A stretch of 64,000 bases of DNA, taken from NCBI GenBank assembly GCA_021229015.1, contig CM037777.1:57419608-57483607 (forward strand). The letters are read 5' to 3'. Every line of letters begins with the position of its first letter. The first letter of the stretch is position 1. A program made the translations under genes and the position numbers. Below, one piece after another: positions 1 through 12,480 of this stretch. This stretch comes from Solen grandis (taxonomy: Eukaryota; Mollusca; Bivalvia; Adapedonta; Solenidae). Under the pieces are notes generated by a model, which did no database searches, was not told the origin of the DNA, and was given only the letters and a program-made list of their open reading frames with translations.

Positions 1-14
1 TTTAAAATATTTCA

Positions 15-300
15 TTTTTCGTCATTTTTTCATGTTTTTTCGTTCTCCTGTATTTATTTCTTGTTCGATTTTCATGAAATTTTCACTGAATGTGCAGTAT
101 GATGTTCTTAATCAGCTTATACTTTAAAATAATAAAAGGTAGTAAAGGTCAAGGTCATATCAGCAATATCGATTTTTTCTTTGACCTCACATAGCTCAAA
201 AACGGTAAATATTCTATCGAGACATAACGGGTATAAAATGTTATGCTTTAAGAGACCTTTCTAACGGTACCAAAATTTTAAAAGTCAGACATCAAATGAA
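15..300. repeat. Old dispersed repeat, copy 1
   Basis: This stretch aligns collinearly with 1410-1700. Shared landmarks in the same order are ATGAAATTTTCAC, AAAGGTCAAGGTCATAT, TTTTTTCTTTGACCT, ATCTCAAAA-like and TATTCTATCGA-like segments. Inside it AAGGTCAAGGTCAT is followed about 25 bases later by TTTGACCT, so a short inverted pair is present. The sub-motif ACCTTTCTAACG recurs at about 257 and 418. No reading frame is preserved. It is probably an old interspersed repeat of unknown class. Confidence 0.5.
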
Positions 301-540
301 AAAAATAATTATGAAAAAACTCAATTATAGGTACACACAGTGGTTTTCTGCATTTATCTCAGAGGTTAATCACATATCATTATAATTTTATTATCAGATT
401 TATAGAATGTTTATTTACCTTTCTAACGATATGCAGTTTTTGAAGATCGGGTAAAAAATGGTCGAGTTATGTTAGATTTCCCATACGTAGCGAAAGCCCA
501 ATTTTTAAAATATTTCAGTCCAACGCTTATCTTACTTGTA

Positions 541-735
541 CTGGGGTGTGTATATTTCTCAGTGTATTATTGGCCATTTGACCACAGCGTAGCTGGGATG
601 ATGTAAACAACTCGCGGTCAAGTGACTTTCCTGCAGTCTAATGCTGGTCTACCTGTACTGGTGAACTGGGGGTGTGTATAGTTCTCAGTGTATTGGCCAT
701 ACGTGTCTGTATACCACGGCCGGGATGATGTTAAC
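541..735. repeat. Imperfect direct duplication, ~125-bp period
   Basis: CTGGGGTGTGTATA followed by TTCTCAGTGTATT, GGCCAT and GGGATGATGT-AAC occurs at 541-612 and again at 666-735. The two copies differ by several substitutions and a short indel. The first copy has an extra ATT before GGCCAT. This is a local tandem duplication with no visible coding role. Confidence 0.55.
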
Positions 736-1409
736 CTTTATTGGTTGTTTTACAAATGTAGGACACAGTTTATTTAGCTTTATAAAAAAGAGGTACAATT
801 TCATATAAAAAAGTGAAAGGAATGATAGAAGAAGTAACAATAGCATTGTATGAAGCTTATCTAAGTGAGAAAACCGATGATGTTGCGGATGCAACTCTAG
901 TTATTCTTTGCACTTTTTTGTGGCCGCTGTTGCGGCATGATTAGAAGTGCTACAAATATGAAAATTTCCATGCATACTCACATCTATCTGAAGTTGTGCA
1001 CCATTAAGTTTGTTTTTCATTTTAGTACTAAGTTTTGCCGCTAGGTGGCGTTTAGCATCAAAACATATAATTGCCGATAACTCTGTCATTTGACATTTTA
1101 TTTGTATGCAGTTTTTTGCATTCTGTTCTCTGTCAACTGCCCCTTTAAATATGATGAGTGGCAATATCCATATCTTTGAAAATATTGAGCTAGAAGAGGT
1201 TGAATGTTTGAATCTTTGAAAAAATCTGACAAATTATGGTGTGTCCACGAAAAACATGCCCATTTTTGTTAGAGATTAGATACGCTCATTCTGTTTTTTG
1301 AAATTGATTCCGAAGATCTTTGCGCACAAAATATATGGGGTGGCGATTTCAGAAAATGCATAAAATGGCTTTCAATAAGCGGTCAAAGTGCACTAAAATA
1401 TGGAGGAAT

Positions 1410-1700
1410 TTTTTTTTTTGAGAATAGGCATTTTTTTAGTTTTTTGATGATTCTGCCATTATTTTTTAATCAATCTTTATGAAATTTTCACAGATTGTAT
1501 TGTTTGTTGTCTCAAAGGACTTCACAGTTTCAAAATTTCAAAAAATGCAAAGGTCAAGGTCATATTGCGATTATTGGTTTTTTCTTTGACCTTAAATATC
1601 TCAAAATCTAAAAATATTTTATCGAATGAATATGGGTAAAATCAAAAGCCTCTAAAGAGTACTTTTTGAAGAAATTTAGCTTTTTCAGATCGGGGTTGAT
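1410..1700. repeat. Old dispersed repeat, copy 2
   Basis: This is the second copy of the repeat at 15-300, in the same orientation. The best preserved part is around 1548-1625: AAAGGTCAAGGTCATATTG, then TTTTTTCTTTGACCT, then TATCTCAAAAT. The two copies are separated by about 1.1 kb of unrelated AT-rich DNA (736-1409) in which I see no gene. Confidence 0.5.
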
Positions 1701-2268
1701 TTGGTTGTTTGGTGGCAGTTTGAAGTTTGGTCATACTTTGAACTGATTTCAAAGCCTTTAAAGTTTAAATGTGTGATATATTTTGTCATCATTGGAAAAA
1801 AGAATGTCTTACCTCGTCAACAAAAAAAGAATTTTGCAAATCTGTCGAGAATTGATGAATTTATAGAGAATTTAAATACATGATCCAGAATAAAAACTGA
1901 GAAAATTTGACAGAATTTGCTTCACTGGATACCTATGTTCTATAATTAGAACTCTGCTCTGCTAGCTTTGCTCTTTAAGTTGGGATGTAACAGGTCATGA
2001 ATGTATGTGTAAAACTAGCCTACTATCTCACTTCCATTGTAGCAGGTAATTTAGTTATGCATCAACCCATCAGAGGTTTTACACACATAGCTACTGTATT
2101 GGTTAAAGACTCCCTGCAGTGATGACCAGATATTAACAGGTCTGATCACAGCAGATGGGGGCCTGGCTCAGTGGGACATCACATTCCTTTGGAGATGCCT
2201 TTAATTTAAGTTTTGGTCACAGCTGAATTCACCAATGAAGAAAATCACTAAGATATATAAAGCATTTT

Positions 2269-2368
2269 NNNNNNNNNNNNNNNNNNNNNNNNNNNNNNNN
2301 NNNNNNNNNNNNNNNNNNNNNNNNNNNNNNNNNNNNNNNNNNNNNNNNNNNNNNNNNNNNNNNNNNNN
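2269..2368. other. Assembly gap (100 N)
   Basis: Exactly 100 N bases, the conventional length for a scaffold gap of unknown size. True content and length are unknown. The short open frame running through it is meaningless. Confidence 0.99.
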
Positions 2369-2884
2369 TTCTCAGCAACTGCACGCCTGTGTAATTTTAC
2401 TAATTTTTTTGACATGCAAAAGAAAACAAAGATGATGTTTTAAATTTCTCCAACTCAATGTCAGAAATTTCAAAGCAGGTTAACAGGAGCGTCGGAAATC
2501 TCAAAAGAAAACATGTTACTTTAACACCTTGTCGTTGAAGGAGAATGGCAACAAATTTAATAATTCAGCCGTGTTTCTGAAATAATAAATTAGCATTGCT
2601 CCCTTATCTTTTGTTCCTTTTTCCATGAATTTGATTAGAATCTCATACCTCATTAAGCAGAATGCAAATGATGAGAAATAAGTCATCATTTTTTTTTCTT
2701 CAACATGAAGTACGGTTTAAATTACTTGTTCACTGTTGCAATTCAATTATTAAGAAAGTCATCATCTCTCAGCAACTAATTAATTACATCAATGAAGAGT
2801 CCACCGTGTTACTTGTGCAATGTACAAAGAAAATGGAAAATGTAAGCATAGACTCATACAGACAAGCTTATTCTTTGGAACACA

Positions 2885-3016
2885 TGTGTCACCTGCTGAA
2901 GCATGACAGAAAAAGTGTAACGGACAGACAGATGAACACACAAATGGACAGAGGGGACGGACAGACAACAGAAAAGTGATCCCTATGTGTCACCTCTGTT
3001 TACAGCAGGTGACACA
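2885..3016 (+). mobile_element. GACA-core mini-MITE, most complete copy
   Basis: The unit starts TGTGTCACCTGCTG and ends CAGCAGGTGACACA, which are perfect inverted repeats of 14 bp. Between them lie a GACGGACAGACA-type core and the block AAGTGATCCCTATGTG. It is 132 bp long with no coding capacity. Related copies lie near 20920, 24999, 44430 and, inverted, 53880. Terminal inverted repeats and copy number point to a non-autonomous DNA transposon. No clear target duplication is visible, so the superfamily is undetermined. Confidence 0.65.
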
Positions 3017-4964
3017 AAAATGGTATTAAAGGGAAACAATTTAAGTGTATTTACTTGAAAATCTGATACAAATATATGAATATCAATCCTGCATTAGACA
3101 ACCACCCAGCTTTTCTACACAGGTGGTTGTTTTTATTCAAGGTCAAAGTTTAAGACAGATTATAAATGATAAACACACTTTTCCATACCATGCTTAAACT
3201 GAAAGATAACCAAACACAATCTTTGAATATTTCAACATTTCTAATTATCACTTGCTTTTATCATTATCATCAATACAAATGTATCATTATCAAAATTATC
3301 ATATGTGCACATAATATATCATATTTTTTGCATCAAATGATATTAAAACATTACACTTGATACCAAAGCCATAAAAAAAAAAAAAACAGTTTGAGCTTCG
3401 ATGAAAAAAAAAAATCAAATTCTTATGATGTGTAGATTTCATATAAAACTGCATACACAAGCCTTTTTCTCTATCAATCAACAAAAGCCAATAATTATCA
3501 GAGCATAAGATTCAGCAAAGTGAGACATTCAGCTGGATTTGCTTCTTTCTGCTTGGCACCTGTTATGATTTTCACCCGTAAGTGCACCTTTGGGTCATTT
3601 TCTGTTTCTTTAATCAAAATCTTACATCTGTCTGCTGATTTTTCATGCCTAGACTGGATAGTTGGGTAGCCATGGGAACTGGCCCATCAACGGCCTCATT
3701 TATCACACCATGTGACCCCCAAGGGACCAATAAAAATCATTGTTTCTCATCAGCCCTTGTTTCATCCTCGGACATGGCCTGATTTATGGGTCCAGCATCT
3801 TTGTGAAATATTGGAATTCTTTCTGGTCAAATAATTTTACAGGGTCTATTGGTAACCCCTGATCTTCATAAATTACCACACTATAACACCTTTTGGGGCT
3901 CACATAATGTCTCAAGTCAAATACAAATCAATATAATTTGTGGTTTCTGATAATTATTCTGTACTGGTTTCAACATAGGTAGAATTTTAGAATTTTGCCC
4001 CCCTCCCCCCAAAAAGCACAATGCAAAACCTGAATCAGCAATAGTTTAAAAAATAATCACAAATTTTTTATCTGCATTCAGATCAAAGTACTTCAGATGC
4101 AGGACAAAGAAATGCTTACCTAATGAAACCATAAGCTGAAAATTGCCTACTGAAGAATGCATTTAAACTAACATTGATTTAAATATAGCTTAAAAATAAT
4201 TAGAAAACAATGCCAAATGTTTTCTTCAATAGCGATTTTGTACCAAAACCAATTGTCTTATGTCCAATGACATAAATACGTAACAGTTGTAGCCTTTGTT
4301 GGTTTATTTACATATATCTTTTGAAGTTTTGCGTAACCTGTTCAATATTGCTAATTGGAGGTATTACGATTTCTGATTACATGAGACTGAAGTGATTACC
4401 CATATATCATATCCCATCAGAGGACTCCCCTGCAGAGCTGCAAGAGATATCCCAGCATCCCCTATAATTACCCAGCATACATCAGTCAGTCTGTTATCCT
4501 TATCGGACTCATCCTGGTAGATGTACCGTAGAAATCGGCAGGGATCTCAGCTGGTAATGTTTTATTGGTAAACATAACCTGAGCATATCCCACCATTTCA
4601 GTATCAGACAGACTGTCATCAGCATGTTCTAGTGCTTTTAACCCGATGTCTTGCCTATCAAACTATCCCTCAGGCAGCCATCAGACCACCCTGGTCATGA
4701 TGAGCCAAACTGGCTGGGCTCTTCAGTGAGGATTAAGTGCTTCTTGGACAAGAGGCCACAGTTCAAGCATATTTTTTTTTTGTTCAATGATTTTAACAAT
4801 CACTGTATATCAGAATTTATTTAGTGCTTTTATTTTTACATTTTTATACAAAAAAAAAAAAATGATAAGGTCTTCCTGCTTCTTTGGTTTTTATATACCA
4901 CTGACAGTATTTTGACTTAAGAAAGACCAAGTTCTGTCTCACTCACTGCCATACACAATGAAGA
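3017..4964. other. AT-rich DNA without recognisable gene
   Basis: Apart from homopolymer runs (for example the A-run near 3374) nothing is recognised. Short open frames are AT-rich with no coding character. 4380-4740 is somewhat richer in GC and could hold an unrecognised regulatory element or decayed repeat. Confidence 0.5.
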
Positions 4965-5130
4965 CAAGTGACATGTTATAACACCAAGTGGCATTGTAGC
5001 CTGACACTGGGCCAGCCAGTTCTAAAACACTTACATACTGAGGGACTCAGGGGACTATAATTCTGAAACTCACAACCTCCAGGGCCAATGGTGGATTCTA
5101 TAATCCTCTAACCACACTGCAATCTGAACC
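4965..5130 (-). repeat. Family B SINE relic
   Basis: A diverged partial copy of the tRNA-headed SINE seen best at 38827-39126. It retains GACACTGGGCCAGCCAGTTC and the reversed B-box region AAACTCACAACCTCCAGGG, both typical of the minus-strand orientation. The tail is not recognisable. Confidence 0.5.
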
Positions 5131-5220
5131 CATTTAAAGGAAAGTCTAAAAACTGTAAACTGGAGGAAGTTATAAATAGATATGGGAAATATTTAATTCC
5201 ATTTTTTTGCTCACCTGTGA

Positions 5221-5454
5221 CCCTTTCCCTCATAGTGGAAACCATGAAAAGACCTATGCGAACAGCATAAAACCAGATCAGCCTGCGAGTAACTCACAGG
5301 CTGATCAGGTTTTATGCTGTTCGCTGCTCCTCAGTGGTCTGGAAATGAGGACTTAATAATTAAATTTGGTAAGGTTTAACTGTGGTTTTCTGCAGATCAG
5401 GCTTTATGTGGTACCTACTGAGTGCGTCAAAATGAGTCTATATGAGGGAAAGGG
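5221..5454 (+). mobile_element. TTAA-flanked hairpin MITE, copy 1 (234 bp)
   Basis: The element begins CCCTTTCCCTCATA and ends TATGAGGGAAAGGG, giving a 14-bp terminal inverted repeat. The right flank is TTAA and the left flank (gtga) is mutated. A nearly perfect palindrome of about 30-bp arms lies at 5258-5324, from GCGAACAGCATAAAACC to GGTTTTATGCTGTTCGC. Full-length copies in this window are all 234 bp. CCC termini next to TTAA are typical of the piggyBac superfamily, so a piggyBac-type MITE is inferred. No transposase is present. Confidence 0.85.
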
Positions 5455-5459
5455 TTAAA

Positions 5460-8400
5460 CATGAAAATGGTCTATAAAGGTAAGAATGTTTTAATCAACC
5501 CCTGATAAAAAAATTTCATTGAAATACATACACCTTTTTTACAATCTTTCAACAGAAAGTTGCATGTGAAACATTGTTTCCTTAATCACATATATTGTGA
5601 TGTGAGAGACAATTTCTGGTTTTAAAGCATTTAAGACTAATTGAGCCAATTAAGAAATCCTAGGTAATTAGCAGAATTAATGATAAAATCTAGCAAACAC
5701 ACTGACTAGGGCGTAGTGAAACAAAACTCCCCTGGGGGACATGAAAACTCATCCCTACATGGTTAATTCTTGATGTTAACAAACACTGCAGCACATAGAA
5801 CACTAGACAGCTTCTTACCGACATTGATTTCAAGTCATCAGGGTCGGAAAAAGGCTCAATGATATTTGATTAATGAAGCAAAATTTGTTGAAATTATCAT
5901 TTAGTCATTTATCATGATTATCGTTGACAAGACAACCAGCTTGACAAGCAGAAGTGCCGGGGACTCTCTCATTAAAGTGTAACAACATCGCTGAGCGGAT
6001 AACAACACTGATTCTTGAAGTCACATGACCTGGAGCTGCAGACGGACAAGTGCAGATTCTCAAAAGCATTAACACTGAGAGTATATTAAACCACCTTCTC
6101 ACAGACAAACAGACAGTACATCAATTTAGCCTAATATATGTTACAAATCCCTCTCTTTCTATTTCCATATGCACTTAGATTTAGTTTAACAATCTTCTCT
6201 CAATATTTCATTGATGTTAACTTCACATTAACTTTCTGGTCATACCACACCATGTGTGACATTTTTGCACAAGAACAGACTGCAGGAACCAATTTCAGTC
6301 TGAACAGGATTTCCAATGTTCATCCATATGATACTATAGCAAATGTTAAAAAACTGCCAGGTACCTGTAGGCTTAGTCCAATCAATAAGGCGCTGGGCGC
6401 GGCATGCTATTTTTGGTTCTGGTCGTCACGCCTCTGTAGGAGATAGCGCCAAACCGAAAACAGCATGCTATCACAAATTATGGGTACACAAATGTGAACA
6501 GTTGTTGGCTTATCATGTTTTTCAGTAAAACTGTGATAATTTGAGAGGAGGAAAATAAAATCTTCAGATTTTTGTAAGACTCAGAAAACATTTTGGAAAG
6601 TTACTGAACTTGTGTTAAATCTTGAACTTGGAAAATATACTCAATGTTTCATTAGGGTACCTTGGTTATCTTGGTTGAGGTTATGTGGTCAAAGATGTAG
6701 CGGAACCATTACAGGGACTTTACCTTTAAAATGCCTACCTTGGCAAAACGTCGAATATTTCATTTAGAAATGTAATGAAGCAGTCATTTCAGCAATAGAT
6801 TGATGCATGTTTTACATTTTATTCATCAAGTAAGAAAAATGATTTTCCTGTGTAACAAAAATGATATGTAAAAATGATAAGTAATATTTAAGTTTCTTAC
6901 ACATGGCAATTTTATAGTCCTCAAGTTTATTTCGGATCAAGCATTGTATTCAGATAATGGTTCCTCTGCTAATGTCATGTTGCATTGCATGGCCATTTTC
7001 CACAATATTTTACTCGGAAAAAGTGAAAATGTACATCAAAAGAATATTTGATACATGAAAATAGAATTTTAAATTGCATTGCATATACAGTATAATTTTA
7101 CTAAAAGCTCTTGCATATTGGATACCTTGAAACCTTTCAGAAAACATAAATACTTAATGAAATCCACTTAAATTTGCTACATAACTTTAATTTACTTTCT
7201 CATCTATTGTTCTACGAGATCTACTTTTTTATGGTTATGTTATTTTGGTAAGCATCGCTTTGTATCGGTATACAGTGATAAAATACAAACATCTCTTATT
7301 GGCTTTTTATATGTTAAGTGGACTGAAATTTTCTGAGAATGAAATTGCGAACACACACAAAACGTGGAAAAAAACATGAAAAAAATGTATGAATTACCTC
7401 CCTTTTTCTTGATAAAGCCAGCGGCTATCTTTGATTCAAGAAATGACTATAATTACTACACCTATGCTAGCCATTACCTCACCTGGAATAAAAAACAAAA
7501 CCATCCCAGTGCATTAGTGCCTCATTCCAGCCAATACCCATAAAACTGCTTTATCCCAGGTGAGAAACAGGTGTGCACGCATATTGATTTTTATAACATA
7601 CACCTCTCAGTGGCTTGGACATCAATAGGAAGCCTCCTGTAGAAGACAACGACAGATACTGAGAATTTTATCACGCTGACAGGGATGCTGATCACCTCTC
7701 GCTGTCCGTCATGTGACAATGTTATGAGACAATGTTATGTGACAGACATGGAGTAACGAGCGCTAGGCACGCAATACCTGTGTTCTGGCCATAATGTCGT
7801 GGATGTCAAGAGGAAGCGAGATAATTGCACACAATTAAAAGCGGACACTGATAGAAATCAGAAAAGGGTATGCCAGGCTTTACCTGGGCCTGTACAATGT
7901 GGGGGTTTAGAATACCACATTAGGCTGGAAACCTTCTATGAATATCTGATAGATTTGTGAACAACTTGGTTTTAATTGGCTCAACATACTGGTCAGTTGG
8001 TACTTGTCAACTTTTCCCAGAAATGAACCAGCATAAGAGACTCTGTATCTTTGCACAACAAATTAAGGCTTCTGTTTTGCTTCTCCCTTTACCATATAAC
8101 ATCTTACAAGAAAAATGACCTATGCAACCAGTTATAACCCTGATCAGCAGGCTATTAACTGTATGCAGACTTACTAAGAATTATACATATTTTCTGGTCA
8201 TCAGTGTCTTTTAAATTTCTCCATGGGAAACCCCAATTATACAATTTGACATCATTTTAATCCATTTGACATCTTAATTATCAATCCTTAGATTAGCTCA
8301 ATCAATATGAAATTTAACTTACAAAAAAAAGCTTACAGAAATGTTTTCTTACCATGAAAATGATACCATCTTATCTCTTATGGTGTATGACAGGACTAAT

Positions 8401-8524
8401 CTTTCATGAATATTTCTCATTCTTTTCATCGTAAGAATGGAATCAAATAGAGTATATCCAAGTGGCCATGGATAAATACTTATACCCATGCATAAAAATG
8501 AGCTATACTGACTTCATATACTTT
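5460..8524. other. AT-rich DNA without recognisable gene
   Basis: No gene was recognised. Around 8100-8165 a weak relic of the TTAA MITE is visible (GACCTATGCAACCAG followed by CCTGATCAGCAGGCT). A 67-residue frame on the minus strand at 5905-6108 begins with basic residues and a hydrophobic stretch like a signal peptide, but has no further support. 7600-7900 is less AT-rich than its surroundings, with no clear feature. Confidence 0.45.
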
Positions 8525-8606
8525 GATCTCCCCTGCCAGGGATTGAACCCCACAATCTCTGGCTCCTGAGGGCGGGACTCCTACCATTGGACCACCATGC
8601 AGGTTT
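8525..8606 (-). repeat. tRNA-like SINE head (isolated)
   Basis: Read on the minus strand, GGTCCAATGGTAGGAGTCCC (A-box region) is followed by GGGGTTCAATCCCTGGCAGG (B-box region). The body and tail of the SINE are absent or unrecognisable. The lack of tRNA-like acceptor pairing argues against a functional tRNA gene. Confidence 0.5.
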
Positions 8607-10070
8607 TTCCCAACAGCATAATATAATGATATTCATCATACTGACACATGCACCTGTAGTAATGTTTTCAAACCTGAACATCAAATTTAGACTTTAAAGT
8701 GTGAGCATTTTTAAACAATCTAAAGGTACTTCCATTGCAATGAACTGAAGTAAAAGGCATATAAACCAAACATATTATTTCAAGTTCTCACATCTTGGTA
8801 AAGATTAATGACAAGGTTCAAGTGACATCATGTCTATCAATATGGTATTTATTGACAAAGCAGTCATTAATTAATGGCTGGTAAAATGAGAATTTTGTAC
8901 AGCTCTTGATGTACCTCCCACATGCATACTTATATTTTATTACAGCCAGTTAAATCAATTTTATATATGGCGCTTTGAACTTAGAAGTCTTTTAAATATT
9001 AATGATTAGTTAATATATGTAATCTGTTTTATACCCCTTGGAGAGTGTGTAAATTTAGTTATTTAATTGTTGAAGCAATACATGAAAATATTTTATATGA
9101 ATATTAATGTCTATATATGATGCAGCTCAAATTTAAGACAATCCATCATTAAATTGTGATTATGGTCCATCAAGTGATCCTGGGAAGTTTAAGGTAAATA
9201 CAAGCCTTTATAGACTTGGAGCAAGAGAGCCTATAACTCCAAGTCAGTGGATGCTTGCATCTGCACTTAAGTCTTTTAAAGCATTTGAAAGACCATGATT
9301 ATGATTTAATGCTGGATGGATTACCTTAACACTACTGGTAAATATTCTAGGGTCAATGTTTAGATTAGCATTAAACTGGACCAGCACATTATAATTAGAA
9401 AAAAAAAATGGAACTAAAGTCAACTAAAAATGTAGAATTGAGCTCAAATGTTAAAACTGTGTTATATTGGATTTCGTTAAGTAATGGAGCATAATTATAT
9501 ACTATGATAGATCTAACTATCCAAACTTATTGGTGCATTACCGATAATATTGATTAAACACTATTGGAAAACTTTAAAACTCAAATGTAATGAAACAATT
9601 TGTATCACTAAATCTATTTTTTTCATGCCATCAATTATAAATGGTTGTTAAGACAAAAACATCACCCCACCCACTGGATTAATAAGTCAGCAAGCTCTCA
9701 GCGATATTGACTTCCTGAGTCAGTGTCAAGCCAGAACCAGTGTTTATCTCAACTGGATGTAAAGAACAGTGAAGCATACCAAATGAGGGCATAATCTTAA
9801 TGATATATCTATGGATCAAAGAATCAACTGTCATGCTCATGAGCTTGGCGGAGTGATAATCGCTGTATCTTCCGTAAAGCTTCTGTTTAACTCAGATCCA
9901 ATATGGCTGATGCTGAGCTGTTCAAACCAGCAGAGGACCTGTAGAATATATTTGATACGACTGTAATAAACTATGTACACCAATTACTTTGCCAGAGTTA
10001 ATTGTCATGTCTTTATCATAATTTGACAAGATATGGAATCCACAACTTCTTGTGACTTTAGGATCTAATT
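8607..10070. other. AT-rich DNA without recognisable gene
   Basis: Nothing recognised. The part around 9640-9960 has more mixed composition and might be a constrained non-coding block, but this cannot be shown from one sequence. Confidence 0.45.
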
Positions 10071-10530
10071 ATCTTCATGGAATGTTGGTTTGATTCCACT
10101 GGCAACCATGAAATGTTCGTTTCATATAGATGTTGGTTTTGAATCCACTGACCACCATGTTTGAATCCACTGACCACCATGAAATATTTGTTTGAAATAA
10201 ACATTAAGTTTTGAATCTGCTGGCAACCATGAAATATTCATTTCATATAGATGTTGGTTTTGAATCCACTGACCACCATAAAATATTGGTTTGAAATAAA
10301 CATTCAGTTTTGAACCTACCAGCAACCATGAAATGTTTGTTTCATATATAGATGCCTGCAGTGACCACCATGCAATGTTGGTTTGCAAAAAAAAAAAAAA
10401 TTGAAATCTACAGACTTCAATTTATGAAACATTAATTTGTAATTTATTTTTGGCTTCAAAATCCTCTGACCACCTTAAAATGCAGGTTTTGAGATCAATT
10501 ATAACCGCTGTCATTTGACCATGAAATATT
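10071..10530. repeat. Decayed tandem repeat, ~50-bp halves in ~100-120-bp units
   Basis: Alternating half-units end in CTGGCAACCATGAAAT and CTGACCACCATGAAAT, each preceded by GTTTTGAATCCAC-like sequence. TTTCATATAGATG recurs at about 10120, 10241 and 10340. The repeat decays rightwards to about 10530. The open frame on the minus strand across it is repetitive only because the DNA is, and should not be taken as a gene. Confidence 0.7.
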
Positions 10531-12300
10531 AATCTGTCAGTTCACAAGCATACTGACACACAAAACATCACAAAAATGCTTCATTATACATATGAAGACA
10601 TATGAAGAAACTTCCTTAAAATCATGAAATATTAGCTGAGAAACTAAATGACCACCATGAAAAATTCAGGAGGACCACTCACTGTCCAGTGTAAGGACTG
10701 ACAGATGTGACAGAAGGTGACTTAAAGGTGCAAGATGAGACGCTGAACAAGGTGTCAAGTTTGAATTGATGACCATCTCCATGCCAGGGTCCTCAGTATA
10801 AACTTCAGGACTCCATGTAAGTGATAGGCACAATTTGATACCCATCTGAATTTTATTCTAAAGAAAACAGAAAATGACAAGAATGAATTTACTAAAGATT
10901 TGTCAGTAGGTCACCAAAGAAGAGCTTTTGAGATAATTGCACTACATCTAAGCTGCAGATATTCTGCTGTTATCAAAGTTTATGAATTCAGTAAGATGTT
11001 AAGGAAGGGTGCAATAGTCTGCTAGTATAGTGGGTGTGTAACTATTGATCAAATGGTTGTGGGTTCAGTCCTCAGGCTAATCACCAGTCCAACTAAATAT
11101 ATTTTTAACCATATCAGGTACTTTATATCAGATAAGTTATAAACATGTGTTTTTCAATTGAGATGCAAATATTCATTTTTCTCCACTATGTGTAGTACTT
11201 TTTAAACTAATAATTAATATTTCTTTATTTCAAATAATTATTTATGGGGATATCTAAATACCTTATTGCAGTTGATTTTTTTTTTTTAATTTTTGATGAA
11301 AATGACAAATTTATTTTGAGATCTCTAAAAAATGTTATCAACAGTTTTCAGGAAGTATGCTCCAGTAATCTGTTAATTTTAAGGCATAGAAGCTGACCAG
11401 AATACAAAAGTCATTATTCCATCTCTCCTTTATCTTGAATACCAATTCATGCTAAATTTTAAAGTCATCGTCTCTAGTTAACTAACTATCCCCACAGATG
11501 GCTAAGATGAGAAAATCCCCCCAAAATCCGTCTTGTGGCCAGCTCCCATCCAATCCTATTAGCTGATTCAATTAATGATAAAGTGTTTTAATTCTTCGTC
11601 TTTTGTTTTCTAGTTATCCTTTACAATGAACTTGACAATCTCCCTAAATGAATAAAAATTTTCCCCGAGGCTACAGAAAAAATAATCATGAAAAAAAAAG
11701 ACCCATGGAGAATACTTAGAACATCTGATTATCATTTAAAGAGGCTAGTAGTCCATTCACAGGAAACAAGCGGACTTGGAATGCTTTATTTGATCAGTTG
11801 AGACAAGGTGTCAAATTGACTGTTCTGAATGAAAGTGAAAATGAAAATCCAATTGAGGTTTCAGCCACAGCCAGCTTCATCACATAGATTTCGATGGAGG
11901 CTTCAAATGAGCAGTAAATGGCCAGTTTTAATCCGGTTATGGAGAAGATCATTCTGAGACTGGAACCATTCAAAACATGGCGGGCTGTGGGTTCTCCTGT
12001 CAAATGCTTTGGCCTACAAACCAGGGAATGAATAGGAGAAACCACTGAGTAAATATCTCTCCTCTTTTGACAATTTCTCTTTGGAATTCTTTAATATGGA
12101 CATGTAAAGGACATTTCAATATTGTAAAGTGTTCCACAATGGACAAAAATATGGTGGCTACTTTAGAGATTACAAGTGATTTTCAGGTTTCTTTGATTAA
12201 AGGCTGAGCTCTCCAGATGGTCTTTTAGAAGAAAAAAACTTGCAATGACCCTCTGTAGCAACACAAAAAAGTGTATTCCAAACATTCATTTTAGTAGTGT
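10531..12300. other. DNA without recognisable gene
   Basis: At 11010-11090 a weak tRNA-like SINE head is visible (GGTTGTGGGTTCAGTCCTC). 11760-12050 has balanced composition and an 83-residue minus-strand frame (11794-12045) that I do not recognise and for which no splice or start context is convincing. Confidence 0.4.
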
Positions 12301-12480
12301 TCTTGTTGGTTTCATTAGGTTTAACATCTCATCAGTATTTCAGTCATTTGGGGAAGGAATTTAGTCTACATGAGACAGATATAGTGCTGCCACAAGCTGA
12401 AGTCCATCCAATCCTGGAACTCCCATATAATCCTTATATATATGCTGAGCGCCAAGCAATGGAACTATAACAGTATTTTT
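12301..12480 (-). repeat. Family B SINE, head missing
   Basis: The minus-strand SINE tail (GGTTTAACATCTCATCAGTA with CAGTCATTTGGGG) is followed by body blocks GACAGATATAGTGCTGCCAC and ATGCTGAGCGCCAAGCAA. The tRNA-like head expected on the right is missing, so the copy is truncated or decayed there. Confidence 0.7.

Noticed and set aside
2235..2435. Open frame spanning the first gap
   Set aside because: The frame is held open only by 100 N bases; nothing on either side resembles coding sequence.
5905..6108. Short secreted peptide gene on the minus strand
   Set aside because: The first residues look like a signal peptide, but there is no promoter, splice or conservation evidence, and frames of this length occur by chance.
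8525..8606. tRNA gene on the minus strand
   Set aside because: Box-like motifs are present but the cloverleaf is not, and the same head occurs in SINE copies of this window.
10122..10388. Repetitive 88-residue minus-strand protein
   Set aside because: The repeat in the protein comes from a decayed non-coding tandem repeat whose unit changes length out of frame.
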